From: Aegilops tauschii subsp. strangulata
Lineage: Eukaryota > Streptophyta > Magnoliopsida > Poales > Poaceae
Assembly: GCF_002575655.3 (NCBI RefSeq)
Contig: NC_053040.3
Location: 361,396,267-361,460,266, forward strand
DNA: 64,000 nt
Direction: 5' to 3'
Both the position numbers and the translations under genes were made by a program. Below, piece after piece: positions 21,346 through 32,720 of the stretch. The notes under the pieces were generated by a model. The model saw only the letters and a list, made by a program, of their open reading frames with translations, was not told the origin of the DNA and searched no databases. Every line of letters starts with the position of its first letter. Within the stretch, counting starts at the first letter, position 1.

Positions 21346-23959
21346 GGTCCTCCAATAGGCGAAAATATACTTTGGATCTCCATCACGAATGCTCCTCGTG
21401 CCAAAATTATTTTTCAAAATTTTCATTTATTAAAAAATCACCACAAAATATACACATGTAGCAAAAAAAACTTCGTTGAACATGCAAATTTTCATCAAAT
21501 AACTCAAAAGACTGCGACCTGTGCAAAGTTAAGAATTTTAGTCATGTTTCTACAAATTTGAATTGGCATTTCGACCACTGTTGATTGGTAGTATTTTTGT
21601 ACATAATGCAAATCTCAGTATAATTTTTTGACAATTTATATTTTTAATGAACATTCAACTCTGCATGCTTGATTTTCTAGATCATTTTTTTGTATTACAA
21701 TAAATGTTTAAAAAAAAAAGTGCACCAGAAGCACTAGTGCGCGAGAGGAAAAGGTTGCGTCCTTCCATAGGCCACTAGCAAATCTCGGTCCAAAGTCCAA
21801 ACACACAGTTTGGCTACCCCCCAAAAAGGCATTGTTTGCCTACAAAAAGTAACTCCATGATTGTAGCACAACCCCAAAGAAATGGGGCCCGGAGGGCTGC
21901 TACAGGAAAATGCTATTCTTGGCTTCTTCTTTTTTAAGAGGAATGCTATTCTTCGCTCGTTACAACGAATAGCATTCCTCTCTCTCTTAAAAAAAAGAAT
22001 AGCAAGCGCTTCTATGTCTCGCTTTCTGCGAGGTGCATGGGGTGCTTGTTGACAGAACACGGTAAATGGCTCGGGCCCCAGTTCATATCTGCTTGCCGAT
22101 AGCGCTCGCCTCTTGACAACCCATCCTTTTCTCTTTCTCACACCTTTTGTTTCCGTTGTTATTTTTTCTCAATTTATAAGTGTAAGTACAGTTTTGGTAA
22201 AAAAGTAATATAATAGCTTTTGTATGTAATTACCAAAAAAATGGTCCATGCAATTCAAAAAAGTGTTCAAGAGCCTTTAAAAAATGTTTGCAGTCTTTTC
22301 TAAATTGTTCGTATTAACTTTCAGGGCATTTTAACTAAATTTATTGCATTCAACAAGACTGTTCACACACTTAAAAAATTCCTCATACATTTTGAAAGAA
22401 ATATTAATGAAATCTAAAAAATATTAGCCCAATTTTTAAAATAGGTTCATAAAACATAAGAAAAGTTTGTATCACTTAAAACATGCATACCTTAAAAAGT
22501 ATGCGCGCATTTAACAAATTTTCCTGAAAATGCGAAGATTTGCTATCATTTTCTTAAAATTCACATGAGACAATGTTCGTACAACAAAACCATGTAGTTG
22601 AAAAAAGTTTATGAATTTTGAAAATGAAATAAAAAACGAATAAATAGAAACTAGAAGGAAAATAAGTAAATAAAACAAAAGAAAATAAGCGGTAATTGGG
22701 CCCCGCATAAGGGTGTCCGGTAGCGCAAGCAGTTGCTCTGCTTCTACGATTTCCTATTATAGTTTTTCTTGCCTTTTTTGTTTCCCAGGTTTTATGGCTT
22801 CTCTCTTTTATTTCCTCCATATTTTCATTGGTTTTATTCTACTTTTGAAATTATGAACATATTCTAAATTTTTAATATTGATTTCAGAATTTACAAATAC
22901 CCCTTTTCGAATTCATGAACAATTTATAAAATTATAATTCATGAATAAGTTATGAAATTACATGAACATTTAAAACAAATCATCAATATATTTTAAATTC
23001 ATGAACATTTTGGAAATTCTTGATTTCTCACGGCCATTTTTATTCGGCAAAAAAGAGGTGCATGGTTTTTTCTGGAGTGAGAGTTGTCGTTCTTTTTGTC
23101 AGGAGTGAACTTGCCAATTTTCCTGCATGACAGGAGCGAGCAACACATGTGTTGTAGGGACTATTCGTCGTACAAAGCGATAAATAGGAGGTCCTGCTAC
23201 TACAAGATACTTTTCGGTCAAATAGCATGGCGTCGTCTGTGACGGCAGAGAATGAGTAGGCCCCTTAGCCATTGACACCGTCGTACCTAGCGGCTTGCCC
23301 ACAGATGATCAAAATGTTTTTTTTCTCATTTCTCACTTTGATTGTATTTTAACAGTTATTTTTTTTACAAAATAACATGTTTAGATAATTTATAATGTGT
23401 TCTATATAGTGTTCACTATATTATAAAAATGTTCATGAATTGTTTTAAAAGTATTCATGAAATTCTTGAAAACTCCTAATGCATCTTGAAAAAGTGCATG
23501 AAATTTAAAAGAATGTTCACACCTTTTCATGCATTTAAATCCTCTTCATATAAATAAAAAATGGCTACATATTTAAAAATATTTATTAAAGCAAATGTTC
23601 ATCCATTAAGAAATGTATACACATTTTGGAAAAAAGTGTTCATAAAAATGTTCATGTTATTTTAAAAAGTGTCTACACGTTTTGGAGAACTGTGTACAAA
23701 TTAAAGAAATGTGCTCAACTACTTAAAAAAAGGTTAGTGTAATTTAAATAGGTTTTCATTTCTTTAAAAAATGTTTATTTAGTTTTAAAAAATATTCGAC
23801 CTTTTGGCAAAACTTATATTTCCTGTAACAAAATAAAAAAAAGAAACCAAAAATAGGAAACAAAAGAGAAAAGTAGAGGCGAAATTAAGTGACCGATGGT
23901 CTAGGCGGAAGCCTGACAGGAAATACATGAAATATTACGGGGAAGGTCGTGCTTAGCTA
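21346..23959. other. AT-rich intergenic stretch without genes
   Basis: The stretch is dominated by degenerate phrases such as TTCATGAATTT and AAAAATGTTCATG on both strands. This style is common in wheat intergenic DNA and probably derives from decayed transposons. The open frames here are short and lack motifs. A hairpin lies at 21937-21981. Confidence 0.5.
21937..21981. repeat. Perfect 15-bp inverted repeat with a 15-base loop
   Basis: AGAGGAATGCTATTC (21937-21951) faces GAATAGCATTCCTCT (21967-21981). Pairing can extend outward through TTAAGAG / CTCTTAA with a small offset. Confidence 0.85.
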
Positions 23960-23968
23960 GGTGATGGG

Positions 23969-24375
23969 TCGAAAATGCATAGGAGCTCTCGGGTGCTACG
24001 CCCCCCTATATTCAAAAATAATTTAGTAATTCAAAAAAAGTTAAAAAATTCGGAACTTTTTATGTAATCAAACATGACCAAGTATTGCACTCATTTAAAA
24101 AGATTAAGTAGGGAATGGCTTTTATTGTATCCGGGGCCAAAGATTTCCCAAAAAAATGCTAGATACAAGTACTATTCATGCTATACTCTTGTCATTATTT
24201 TATTTTTTTTCCTGAAGTCAATGGGAATCATTCCTTGGCCAAACTTTTTATATGAGTACAGTACCTAGTCATATTTGGTTCAAAAATATCTCCAGGGTTT
24301 TTTGATTTTTTTGAATTATTAAATTATTTTTGAATATAGAGGGGTGGAGCACCCGAGTGCTCCTAATCCGCTTCC
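23969..24375. mobile_element. Mutator-type MITE with 9-bp target duplication
   Basis: Terminal inverted repeats of about 75-80 bp are visible. Left GGAGCTCTCGGGTGCTACG and onward through TATATTCAAAAATAATTTAG faces the right end, whose complement reads GGAGCACTCGGGTGCTCCAC and onward. GGTGATGGG flanks both sides (23960-23968 and 24376-24384; the match extends two bases further). There is no coding region in the 407 bp. Confidence 0.75.
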
Positions 24376-24384
24376 GGTGATGGG

Positions 24385-25083
24385 TCCTCTAACATAGCAT
24401 TCTTTATGTCACCAGCCATACGAACATCTTTATAGTTAGGAGCCCAAGCACTTCAAATTGGACCATGTGAACAAGTGTGGTTCAACGAACACACGCTCGA
24501 TTAGCAATTTTTTTCCCTAAAAGAGCAAATAAAAAAAAGGGAATTTTCACAAATACACAATATTTGAGACTGAGATAGCACATAACCAAAAAAGAGGATT
24601 TTAACCCAAAAAAATTACAACCGTACTACTAACATTTAACAAAGAAAAACTAAAAAAAATCCTCCAATTAGGCAGTTAATAAGAATTATGTCATGTTGGT
24701 CCAATGATTTTTAGTTTGATGTGGGTGCCATGTTAACCGACTATTGCAACGGCATTTAGCCCAGCCATCAAATCTGGAAAACGTTCAGCCTATTTAGCCA
24801 AGCCATTTTAAATTTTTGATGGTTTTTATAAGCTAAAACATGTATGCAAATTTATTTTGAGCTTGGTTCGGCTCAACTCTGACATCCGGCGTGAGCTTGG
24901 GCTAAAAATTAGCTTTCCACCACTTTGTGTCTACGACTAGTGGGCCCACTTGTTAGATTTGTGTTCGGTAGATTTAAGATTTTTGTTACCGATTTGTCCT
25001 AGAGTTGTAATTTTAACAAAATCCCGAGTTTTGGTTTTGCGTTGCCTCAGCCCCCAAAGTTGTGTGTTTGTGCAAGTTTCTCA
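24385..25083. other. Intergenic stretch, nothing recognised
   Basis: No gene, structured repeat or transposon terminus was recognised in these 700 bases. Confidence 0.4.
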
Positions 25084-25092
25084 TAAAAAAAA

Positions 25093-25923
25093 GGACAATA
25101 CTAACGCCCACGCGTGTGGTGGGAGCCAAACCCGCACACACGCCTTATAACATACAGACTACGCCATGTCACCGTATGCATGCATGTGGAAATCTTTTTG
25201 GATTTTCAGTTTTTAAAATGTTTTATCTCTTAAATGAAAAAACCGATTGAAGATCCGTTTTCACCATTAAATCCCTCGCGACGAGATCTTCGAAACTAGA
25301 TCTCATATCAATATATTTCGACAAAAAAAAATTTGGGTTAAAAGTTGCCATGTCTGTTGCACATGAATTGCCATGATGTTTACACTAAAGTCGCCACGTT
25401 ATGTTTCAGCTATTTTCTTCTATATTAAAAAGTAAATTTTGACATATTATAAAACGGAGAATTAAGAAACTGGACTTGCCATGCACCATAAACTAAAATT
25501 GCCATGATACATGCACTTAAAATTGCCATGGTTCATGCAAAAATATATTTTCATGGTCAAAGTACTGGAATTGCCATCATCAAAAATTAAAATTGCCATG
25601 ATCTACAAACTAAAATTGCCACATGGCAACTTTAGTTTAAGCACCATGGCAACTACAGTGTAAACATCATGGCAACTTTTGGGTGAAAAATAATTTCGTC
25701 GAAACATATCAACATGGGGTCTATTTTTGAAGATCTCGTCGAGACGGATTTAATGGTGAAAACGGATTTTTAATTCGCTTTTTAATTAGGAGATAAAACA
25801 TTTTTAAGCCAAAACCAAAAAGATTTCTGCTGATGTCATTTGTTCATACGTGGCAAAATGAGTGATGATGGGGGCGTGTGGGCGATGTGTAAACGTCCAC
25901 ACGTGTGGGCATTAGTTTTTCCG
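25093..25923. mobile_element. Foldback Mutator-like element with long inverted repeats and TTGCCATG repeats
   Basis: The left end (ACTAACGCCCACGCGTGTGG) is mirrored by the right end (CCACACGTGTGGGCATTAGT). The arms continue for about 250 bp, including TCCGTTTTCACCATTAAATC and GACGAGATCTTC. The centre contains many AAATTGCCATG units in both orientations. TAAAAAAAA lies at both borders (25084-25092 and 25924-25932), compatible with a 9-bp Mutator duplication, though low complexity weakens this. It is non-autonomous, with no transposase. Confidence 0.65.
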
Positions 25924-26069
25924 TAAAAAAAACATGCACTCTATGCAAACTCTTTTTGATGAAGCGCTCATATGCAAACTGGAATCAGTTAATGTCATAG
26001 CTAATGTGTTAAATTAACAAATTCCATGCACATGATTATAGTCATAAATGTCGTGCCGCAGCCAGCAAC

Positions 26070-27060
26070 CAAAGATGATCGTTCTCTTTCTTGGACTTGC
26101 ATGCAACGCGTCGATGTATCATGAATAAAATATTGATGTATGGCGAACGTGGTTTGTTATATACATTGTTTGATCGATACATCTTAGTCTTACAACCCAT
26201 CTCAATCTTGATTCATGTGATCCACATCATCATCAATGAGGTCACTGACTTAACTTGTAGTACTCTCTCTGATTCAACTTAATTGACGCAGCTTTAGTAT
26301 AATGACATTTTGTTATAATTTTCATGCCTGCCCATGAAGCTTGTTCCTGTCCTCTCTCTGTGCGTTTGCCTCTAGACTACTCCTGCAATAGGTACCATAT
26401 ACACGCGTCCGCAAAGGACAACACAATTTCGTTCATCATGGAATGATATTCATGAAAGATGTGGCAAACAAAATCGATGTGGTAAAAATGTTATTTTTGA
26501 AAGCACTTTAGAGTTCTAGTTTTTACTTTTGCCACAACTTCCACAAATATCATTTTATGATGAAACTTTGCAAGCATTTAAAATATTCGTCAAAGTTTGT
26601 CCAAAAAAACTCAGTTTTTTTTTTTCATACCGAGCTCATATGAGCTCGAGCTGATAAGGGCACTTTCGGTCGACATCGAAAGGCAAAGATATACCAGCAC
26701 TTCCCCCTGTCTCATAGATATCGTAACAGAAGATGTGCGTTCTCAATTTTGGACTTGCATGCAGCGAGGTAGGTATGGTCCGTGTTTGACAAAAAAAAAA
26801 TGGTCACACTTCCATCACATGAATTACAAAATTCTGCATGGCGAACGTGTTTAGTTGTATATGTTGTTTGATCGGCAGATCTCATTCTCACCCATCTTGA
26901 TCTTGATTCCCGGGGTCCAAATCATCACTAGTGAGGTCATTACCTAACATGTAGTCATCTAACGACATTTTGTTATATTTTGTATGCCTGTCCATAAAGC
27001 TTGCTCCTGTCCTCTCTCTATCAGTTTGCCTGTACACAACAACTTCATCAGGCACACACT
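26070..27060. repeat. Diverged tandem segmental duplication
   Basis: 26070-26400 and 26730-27060 share an ordered series of blocks: GGACTTGCATGCA, TGGCGAACGTG, TGTTTGATCG, TCTTGATTC, GACATTTTGTTATA and CCTGTCCTCTCTCT. The copies are about 650 bp apart and clearly diverged. The spacer holds an unrelated AT-rich sequence. No gene is seen. Confidence 0.6.
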
Positions 27061-27584
27061 ATCAATTGATCCAAGCGTGCAAAAACGACAACCCGCCACA
27101 AGTGTTTGCCAACGGGATTGCGTTGACCAAAGATATGAACAGTCCACGTATCGATTGAATCTATATCGTTTACAGTAAGAAACAGACGTACAGCCCAAAG
27201 ATGCACAAGTAGTACCTTCCCTGCGTAACTGCGTTTCAAAAATGTCACACCCTCAGTTGGCTTAATTTCAATTATTACATATGAGATGTATCAACTGTCT
27301 GGTCTTGTATCAGCGGATTGGTATACAAAGTTACAAACACCCATGAATATGGCGCGTCCGGCCGGAACCGTTTCCATAGTCTTTTTTTTTTTGGTGCGTC
27401 AAGTCATGGCGCACACTACTGTCGTATTAACAACTTGAGTCAACACGCCCAACGTGGCCCCTAAGATTAAACATATTCCCATGCAAGATGCGTGGGTTGA
27501 AAAGTATAGTAAAAGTACTCCCTCCTTCCCATATTATAAGGCATATTAGTTTTAGCACGAAAATTAACGCACAAGTTATCATTA

Positions 27585-29316
27585 GAGCAACTCTAACGGG
27601 GCGACCCATTTCGTCTGCCCGCGTCTGTTTGGGTCGGCGCGTACAAAAGTGGCGTCCCAACGCGCCGACCCAAACTCAAATCGTGTCTGCCTGGCGTCCA
27701 CGCCGACCCATTTCTGGCCCAAAATTGCGCCTGGAATGCGCCGTCCACCGCGTCCCCACCTGGCGGCCACCCAACCGCCACCGGTTGTTTTATTTATGAC
27801 GATCACCGACAGCGGGCCCACGCGTCAGCCAGTGGAAGCGTCCTTTTTTAACCACGCGTGCGGCGGGGTCGGCCTTATCCACTTCTCCCGTCCACATCTG
27901 GCCCCCACCACTCTCTTTGCTTCCTCGCCGGCGACCGCAAACCCTACCGCGCCCATTGGCCTCTTCGGCAGCAGCAAGGGCAAGGGCACCCCCGGCGCCT
28001 CGTCCTCCCGTGCTCCCCTTCCCCCTCCTCCTCCGGCGGCGACGCGTTTCCGCCCTGGTCGCCGGCGCCTGCACATCCCGGTGCACCAAGCGCGGTGGCA
28101 CTGGGAGTACAGGCAGCCACTGCCGTACCCTGATGTCACGTTGCCGCGCCGTTGGCATCTGGATCCGCAGCGGATCCTGGTGCCGGCGGTTCCGCGTACC
28201 CAGCGGGCGCACGACGACGAGGTGCGCAGGCGCCGCGCGCAGCTCACGCCGGAGCAACGTCGGCTGCCAGAGTACGCCGCCGACTCCCCCAACTGGGAGG
28301 CGTGGTTCGCCCTCGAACACGAGGAGCAACGACGCTCGGGTGTCTACGTCGTCCCACCGCCGCCCCCGCAGGTAGAGCCGGAGGACATGGAGGCGGAGGC
28401 GGAGTACCAAGCCGCTCTCGAGGAGGCCCTGCAGCACGCGCTGGAGGCTAGCCGTCTCCAGAAGGACGCGCACTGGGATGGGCTGGAGCAAGCCCTTGCC
28501 CTGTTGGCGGCGGGGGACTCCGTCCACATCCCGCTCTTCGTGCCGCCACCGGCACCGTCGCCGCCCGTCCAGCCCAAGCTGGAGCCGGAGCCGACGCGTA
28601 AGCGCTCCCCGCCTCCACCCACTTGGCCAGAGGAGGCCTCCTCGTGGATGGGCCAGTACCGCGAGTGGGTGAGCGCGCATCCCGTCCACTTCGTCGCGAC
28701 GCCGGAGGAGTAGGCGGCCCACCTCGAGTGATGAAAGGAGCACTGGCTCCGCCAGGAGCAGGCCGATGGCGAGGAGCAGATGCGCTACGAGGCCATGCTC
28801 CAACGCGACGCGGAGGCGCTCCGGCTCGAGGAGGAGGAGGAGGAGCGCGCGCGGCTTGCCCCAATGCCACCGCCCCAGCAGACGCCGGAGGAGGCTGCCC
28901 TGGCAGCGTACCAGGCGGCGTTCGGGTGGGCTGGCCCTGCTCCGGTCTTCATCGACCTCACGGACGACGGCGGCGTCGACGGCAAGGGCAAGAGCAAGGC
29001 CGACGACGTCTAGGACAGCGTGCGGGACGGCAGCGGGCGGGCGCAGACTTTTATTTATGTTCTATTTAATGTTTATTAGATTTAGGTGGACTTTGGCCGA
29101 CGTTTGACCGGCCACTTTTATGTTTAATTACGTTTATTATGTTTATTTCGTGCAACTTGTTTTTTTTTCACGCCGGCATATTTGGGTCGGCCTCCACGTT
29201 TGGCGGTCAAGCTGACCCATCTTAAAATACGGACGAGCACATCCGCCTGGCCGACCAAAACGGACAAAAGGCGGACAAAACCCGCGTCCGTCTGGGTCGT
29301 CCCGTTGAAGTTGCTC
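27585..29316 (+). mobile_element. PIF/Harbinger-type element carrying a non-transposase gene
   Basis: Inverted termini GAGCAACTCTAACGGGGCGA and, on the other strand, GAGCAACTTCAACGGGACGA differ at 3 of the first 24 positions. TTA flanks both ends (27582-27584 and 29317-29319), the Harbinger target. No transposase is present. Instead the interior holds one long GC-rich gene-like frame (27796-29013). It is probably mobilised in trans. Confidence 0.8.
27796..29013 (+). pseudogene. Transposon-borne gene of unknown function, proline- and Glu-rich, SUMO-interaction-like C-terminus
   Basis: A single frame of about 405 codons starts at ATG 27796 (an upstream in-frame ATG at 27649 lies close to the inverted terminus). 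It has a Ser/Pro-rich N-terminus, a basic and aromatic segment (QARWHWEYRQPLPYPDV), a region like EYAADSPNWEAWFALEHEEQ, a helical Glu/Ala stretch, a Pro-rich linker, a second Glu-rich helix, and near the end PVFIDLTDD followed by a basic tail (KGKSKADDV). V-F-I-D-L-T fits the pattern of a SUMO-interacting motif. The frame is interrupted by TAG at 28711-28713 and two adjacent TGA codons about 18 bases later, after which the same frame continues. I do not recognise a named family. Confidence 0.55.
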
Positions 29317-29597
29317 TTAGTTGAGCCATCATAGTAGGAAGCGTACATGGCTCAAAAAGAAAGAATGAGGCATGCACGACATCTTGTGACCATCTCCAGG
29401 AAATTAGAGATCCTCTGTAACTACTCCAAACATGAAATCGACTGCATATGCCTTACATATTGGGATTGCATGCAAAAGCTAATACGCCTAACAAAATGGG
29501 AAAGAGGGAGTACTAATTAAAACCGAGCCACGGATTTTCCTGCAAAAGAAGAAAACGTGTCATGAACGGTAAGAGGGGTTACCAAAGTTTGGGGTTA

Positions 29598-30671
29598 GAG
29601 CATCTACAGCTGGACCCCTTATATTTTTTTTATATGTCTTCGCGGATGGCCCGGTCACTGACCGGTCAAGAAATCGTGATTCATATGGCCCCATCAAATC
29701 GGTCTTATACGTCCGAGCTGACTGACACCAATCATATTCAATTCATATCTAGGGTGAATATGGGGCCCAGGCGCACCGGCGGACTAGATAGAAGGGAGCC
29801 ACCACAAATTTCATTAAATCACCCCCGACCTAGCCGGACCCGCCCTTTTCCCCTCCTTCTCCCCCCTCGTCTGCCCCGGCCCTCCCCTAGCTCCATAGCC
29901 GTCTTGATCCCACAACGCTACCACCACCAGCACAAAACTCCTACCCGACATTGTTGCCGCCTCGCGGCCTCGGGCACAACTATAACATGGGGTACAACGT
30001 TGTCGATGGTATTTATTCTCGGTGGGCGATATTTGTGAAGACCATATCCGATCCCCATGACAACAAACCATGCCAGTTTGCAACAATGCAAGAAACATTT
30101 AGGAAGGATGTGAAGAGAGCATTCGGAGTGCTTCAAGCTCGTCCGAATATTGTTTGTGTAGCTGCAATGATGTGAGAATCATAGACTTTATGATTGCCGA
30201 TGACATGTTGTGTCATTTTGCATATTATGATTCTCAAGGATGAGTGTGAAGGGGCAGCCCGAACGCATGACTTTAAGAAGCCCAGAGTACACGTCCGCCT
30301 CCCGGAACAAGATGCAGCGCATATTGTGAACTTTCTGGAGATGCATCGAACTTCGAGATCATTAGGTGCATGCGCGACTAATCAATGATGTTGTGGAACA
30401 TATGTGGACTCATAATGAAAACCAATAAGTTTAATGTTTGAATTATGCACTTCCAATAAATCATATGTTTGAACTATGTATTTTTTTTTGCTATGAACAA
30501 ATGTATTTTAAGTCATGTATGTATGTGATCAACGTGAATTTGCATGGATTTGAGGTTTTCATATGAGCAGCGTGGACATTTGAGGGGCCGTCTGGCGCTG
30601 TCCGATGACATAATTGGACGCGTCCGTGGACATTTAGGGACCGAATTTGCTAAGTCCGGAGGTAGATGCTG
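29598..30671 (+). mobile_element. PIF/Harbinger element with internal deletion
   Basis: The left terminus GAGCATCTACAGCTGGAC faces a right terminus whose complement is CAGCATCTACCTCCGGAC, and TTA flanks both sides (29595-29597 and 30672-30674). At 1074 bp it is far shorter than an autonomous element, yet it still contains transposase remains (29951-30385). Confidence 0.75.
29951..30385 (+). pseudogene. PIF/Harbinger transposase (DDE superfamily, plant transposon protein) C-terminal remnant
   Basis: The first part contains NMGYNVVDGIYSRWAIFVKT, then FRKDVKRAFGVLQARPNIV, the well-known signature of the C-terminal half of Harbinger nucleases (PF04827 type). After a stop near 30173 a second piece continues with MTCCVILHIMI and DECEGA, the expected next block, in another frame. 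The N-terminal catalytic part is missing, so the protein is inactive. It supports assignment of the surrounding termini to Harbinger. Confidence 0.75.
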
Positions 30672-30674
30672 TTA

Positions 30675-32054
30675 AACCGGACTTTTGGTCCACGATTCTC
30701 TCCTGCTTGTCCGTTTCTTCGGGGTCACGACGTCTCACAAATCACAGCTCGACGTCCCGATCGATCGATCGATCGGTCCCGCCCGACCGGCTGCTACGTC
30801 TGGAAGCACATGCGATACATGATCGTTCGTACGTCCGGGTGAATGGACAACCGCGCCTCGCTCTCGCGCCGTATCGGTCAGGCGATCACAGCCCGGCCCC
30901 GGACCCCGTCCCCGCGACGTAGCCCCGTGCCGAGCAGCACCATGCAGTGGCCAGTGGGCGTCATCGCCCCACGTCGCCCCGCGCCTCCGGCAACCCAGCT
31001 GGCCCCTGCACGGCTGCACCGTCGGTGCGGCTCCGTCTTTTCCCGCACGTTTCGCGCGCGGCCAACCAGGCAACCACACGTACGTGATACGTCCCGAACC
31101 CCGGGCCGGCCGGTTTGGTGGCACATGCTGTGGGGGTGGGAAACCGATCGAGAGAGGGGGTCGTACTCCACGTCCCGTCACGCATTTGTTGCATGGTGGG
31201 CTATGGACCCTGTGACGGCCTGTGGGCATCTCCAATGTATATAGCTTGACCTCGGCCACTACTGTGACGGCCTATGGGCATCTCCAATGTATGTAGCTTG
31301 ACCTCGACCACTGACATCGAGTGTTTCGGCGTGACGACGGGTGCGCATCCGATGTTACTAGTACCAACTTGACGACTCAAGTGCGCGCGCGGATACACAG
31401 TCCCCTACCACGGCCGGCTGATTTGATCCACCGATGTCCCTCTTTTGAGTGCAACTGCTAGGTGCAACTGGCTGAATTTGTTTGACGTGGGGCCAACTTG
31501 ACACGAGCACACTAGGGAATCCTAATCCGTATAGTATACATGAATCTTTAGTTTCTAGTGTTGCAGGATTAAAGCAAGAATTTTCTACCATCGGGTACGA
31601 TCTTGATGGAAATCGCAGGAATGACGCGACAGACGGGCCCAAATTGCGTAAGTTATGTGGCTCGCGATACACTGGGTAGTACGTGTTCCAAGACGATCGG
31701 CGGATGTGGCCAGCATTTCAACCCGCGAAATCTGCATGCTGCTCTGCTCGTCACCAGCTCGATGTTAGTATAAGCTGGCTAGTTCAAATAATGTGCGAGT
31801 AGATGCACATGGGGGAGGTACACTCGTGAAAATAGATTTTCATTTCCGTTCGATGAGCGTTGAAAATTAACAGCTTCTGCACTGGCATGGAACATGCACC
31901 ACGTAATAGGCGAAGCAAAGCATGCGTCCCGTGGAAACGAGATCAAGCAGACCCTCGAAGCAATCTAAATTCTTTGTATTAATACTGCCGGCAGCAACCA
32001 CACTCTCACCACGTTTTATTGGCCAGTTCGATCGGCCAGCTCCGAGAATGATAC
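30675..32054. other. Intergenic stretch with a 52-bp tandem duplication
   Basis: No gene is supported. TGTGACGGCCTGTGGGCATC and its following bases occur twice, starting at 31211 and 31263. A short ATCGATCG run lies near 30758. The frames on both strands at 30735-31259 are GC-driven and lack motifs. Confidence 0.45.
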
Positions 32055-32445
32055 ATGCTATTTTCCCTCTACCTCCTCCCCTTCCCCATCTCTAACCCTA
32101 GCAGTCGCCGCTGCTTTCCCCGGCCTCCGGAGGTGGCCCGTCGGCTTGTGGTGGCATGGTACGGTCGCGGTTCAGAGGGCCCGTGGCCACACCTCTTTGT
32201 TCCGCCACGATCCAATATGCAGGCCTTTTCGAGGCGGCGGCCCCGGAAGGTGAGGCTGCGCAGATGTCTTTTTGGCGAGTAGCGTGGCAGCGGTGGTGGC
32301 TTCTTCCTTTGCTGTGTAGATGGCTAGGGGCTGAGTGGCATGTGATTCTAGTGTCGTGATGGCTTCGGCGGTGACCGGTCCTTGGTCTTGATCTGGACGC
32401 CTCGAGTGGGCGACGACGATCTTACCCTTGGTTTGGGTCGGTATC
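32055..32445 (+). other. GC-rich fragment of LINE-like or gene leader character
   Basis: It starts after a CTCTAACCCTAG-type leader and is rich in GGCGG triplets. It is cut sharply at 32446 by an LTR beginning TGATACGTCC. No protein family was recognised. Confidence 0.3.
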
Positions 32446-32720
32446 TGATACGTCCTAGAAGTATTTATAACTTTTGCTTGTTTCATGCTACAATTATATC
32501 ACCATGGCATAGTTTGGCATCAATTGTTACTAATTCCTATACTAACTTATTAATTCAGTGCTCAATGTCAGTATTTTTTTGGAATTTTCAGAAGAAAAAA
32601 ATTCGGGGGACAAAAAATCAGGAAAATTTATATTCAGAAGTTTTGAGACAAGACGAAACCAGAGGGCACATGAGCCAGCAGAGGGCCCCTCCATGGGCCC
32701 CGCGCGACCAGGGGCCCGTG
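32446..32720 (+). mobile_element. Truncated LTR (TGATACGTCC type), 5' part only
   Basis: It starts TGATACGTCCTAGAAG and runs 275 bp into the 5' LTR of the next Gypsy. It is the beginning of an LTR interrupted by that later insertion. The remaining part is not found at the other side (after 54292), so the far flank was lost or rearranged. Confidence 0.5.

Larger units (their letters stand above)
27518..29510. mobile_element. Stowaway (Tc1/mariner) MITE split by a Harbinger element
   Basis: The left end CTCCCTCCTTCCCAT and the complement of the right end CTCCCTCTTTCCCAT are inverted repeats with the Stowaway signature CTCCCTCC, flanked by TA on each side. The Stowaway sequence itself is only about 260 bp (27518-27584 and 29320-29510); the rest is the inserted Harbinger element. 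Confidence 0.75.

Noticed and set aside
25084..25932. CRISPR-like appearance of regularly recurring TTGCCATG units
   Set aside because: The units are short, occur in both orientations with irregular spacing, and lie in a eukaryotic foldback transposon.
27790..28803. 337-codon frame on the minus strand over the Harbinger-borne gene
   Set aside because: It is a shadow of the plus-strand frame in GC-rich DNA: the plus strand shows coherent sequence character (SUMO-interaction-like motif, helices) and continues past its stops.
30735..31259. Opposed frames of 130-174 codons
   Set aside because: GC-rich shadows without motifs or splice structure, next to a short tandem repeat.
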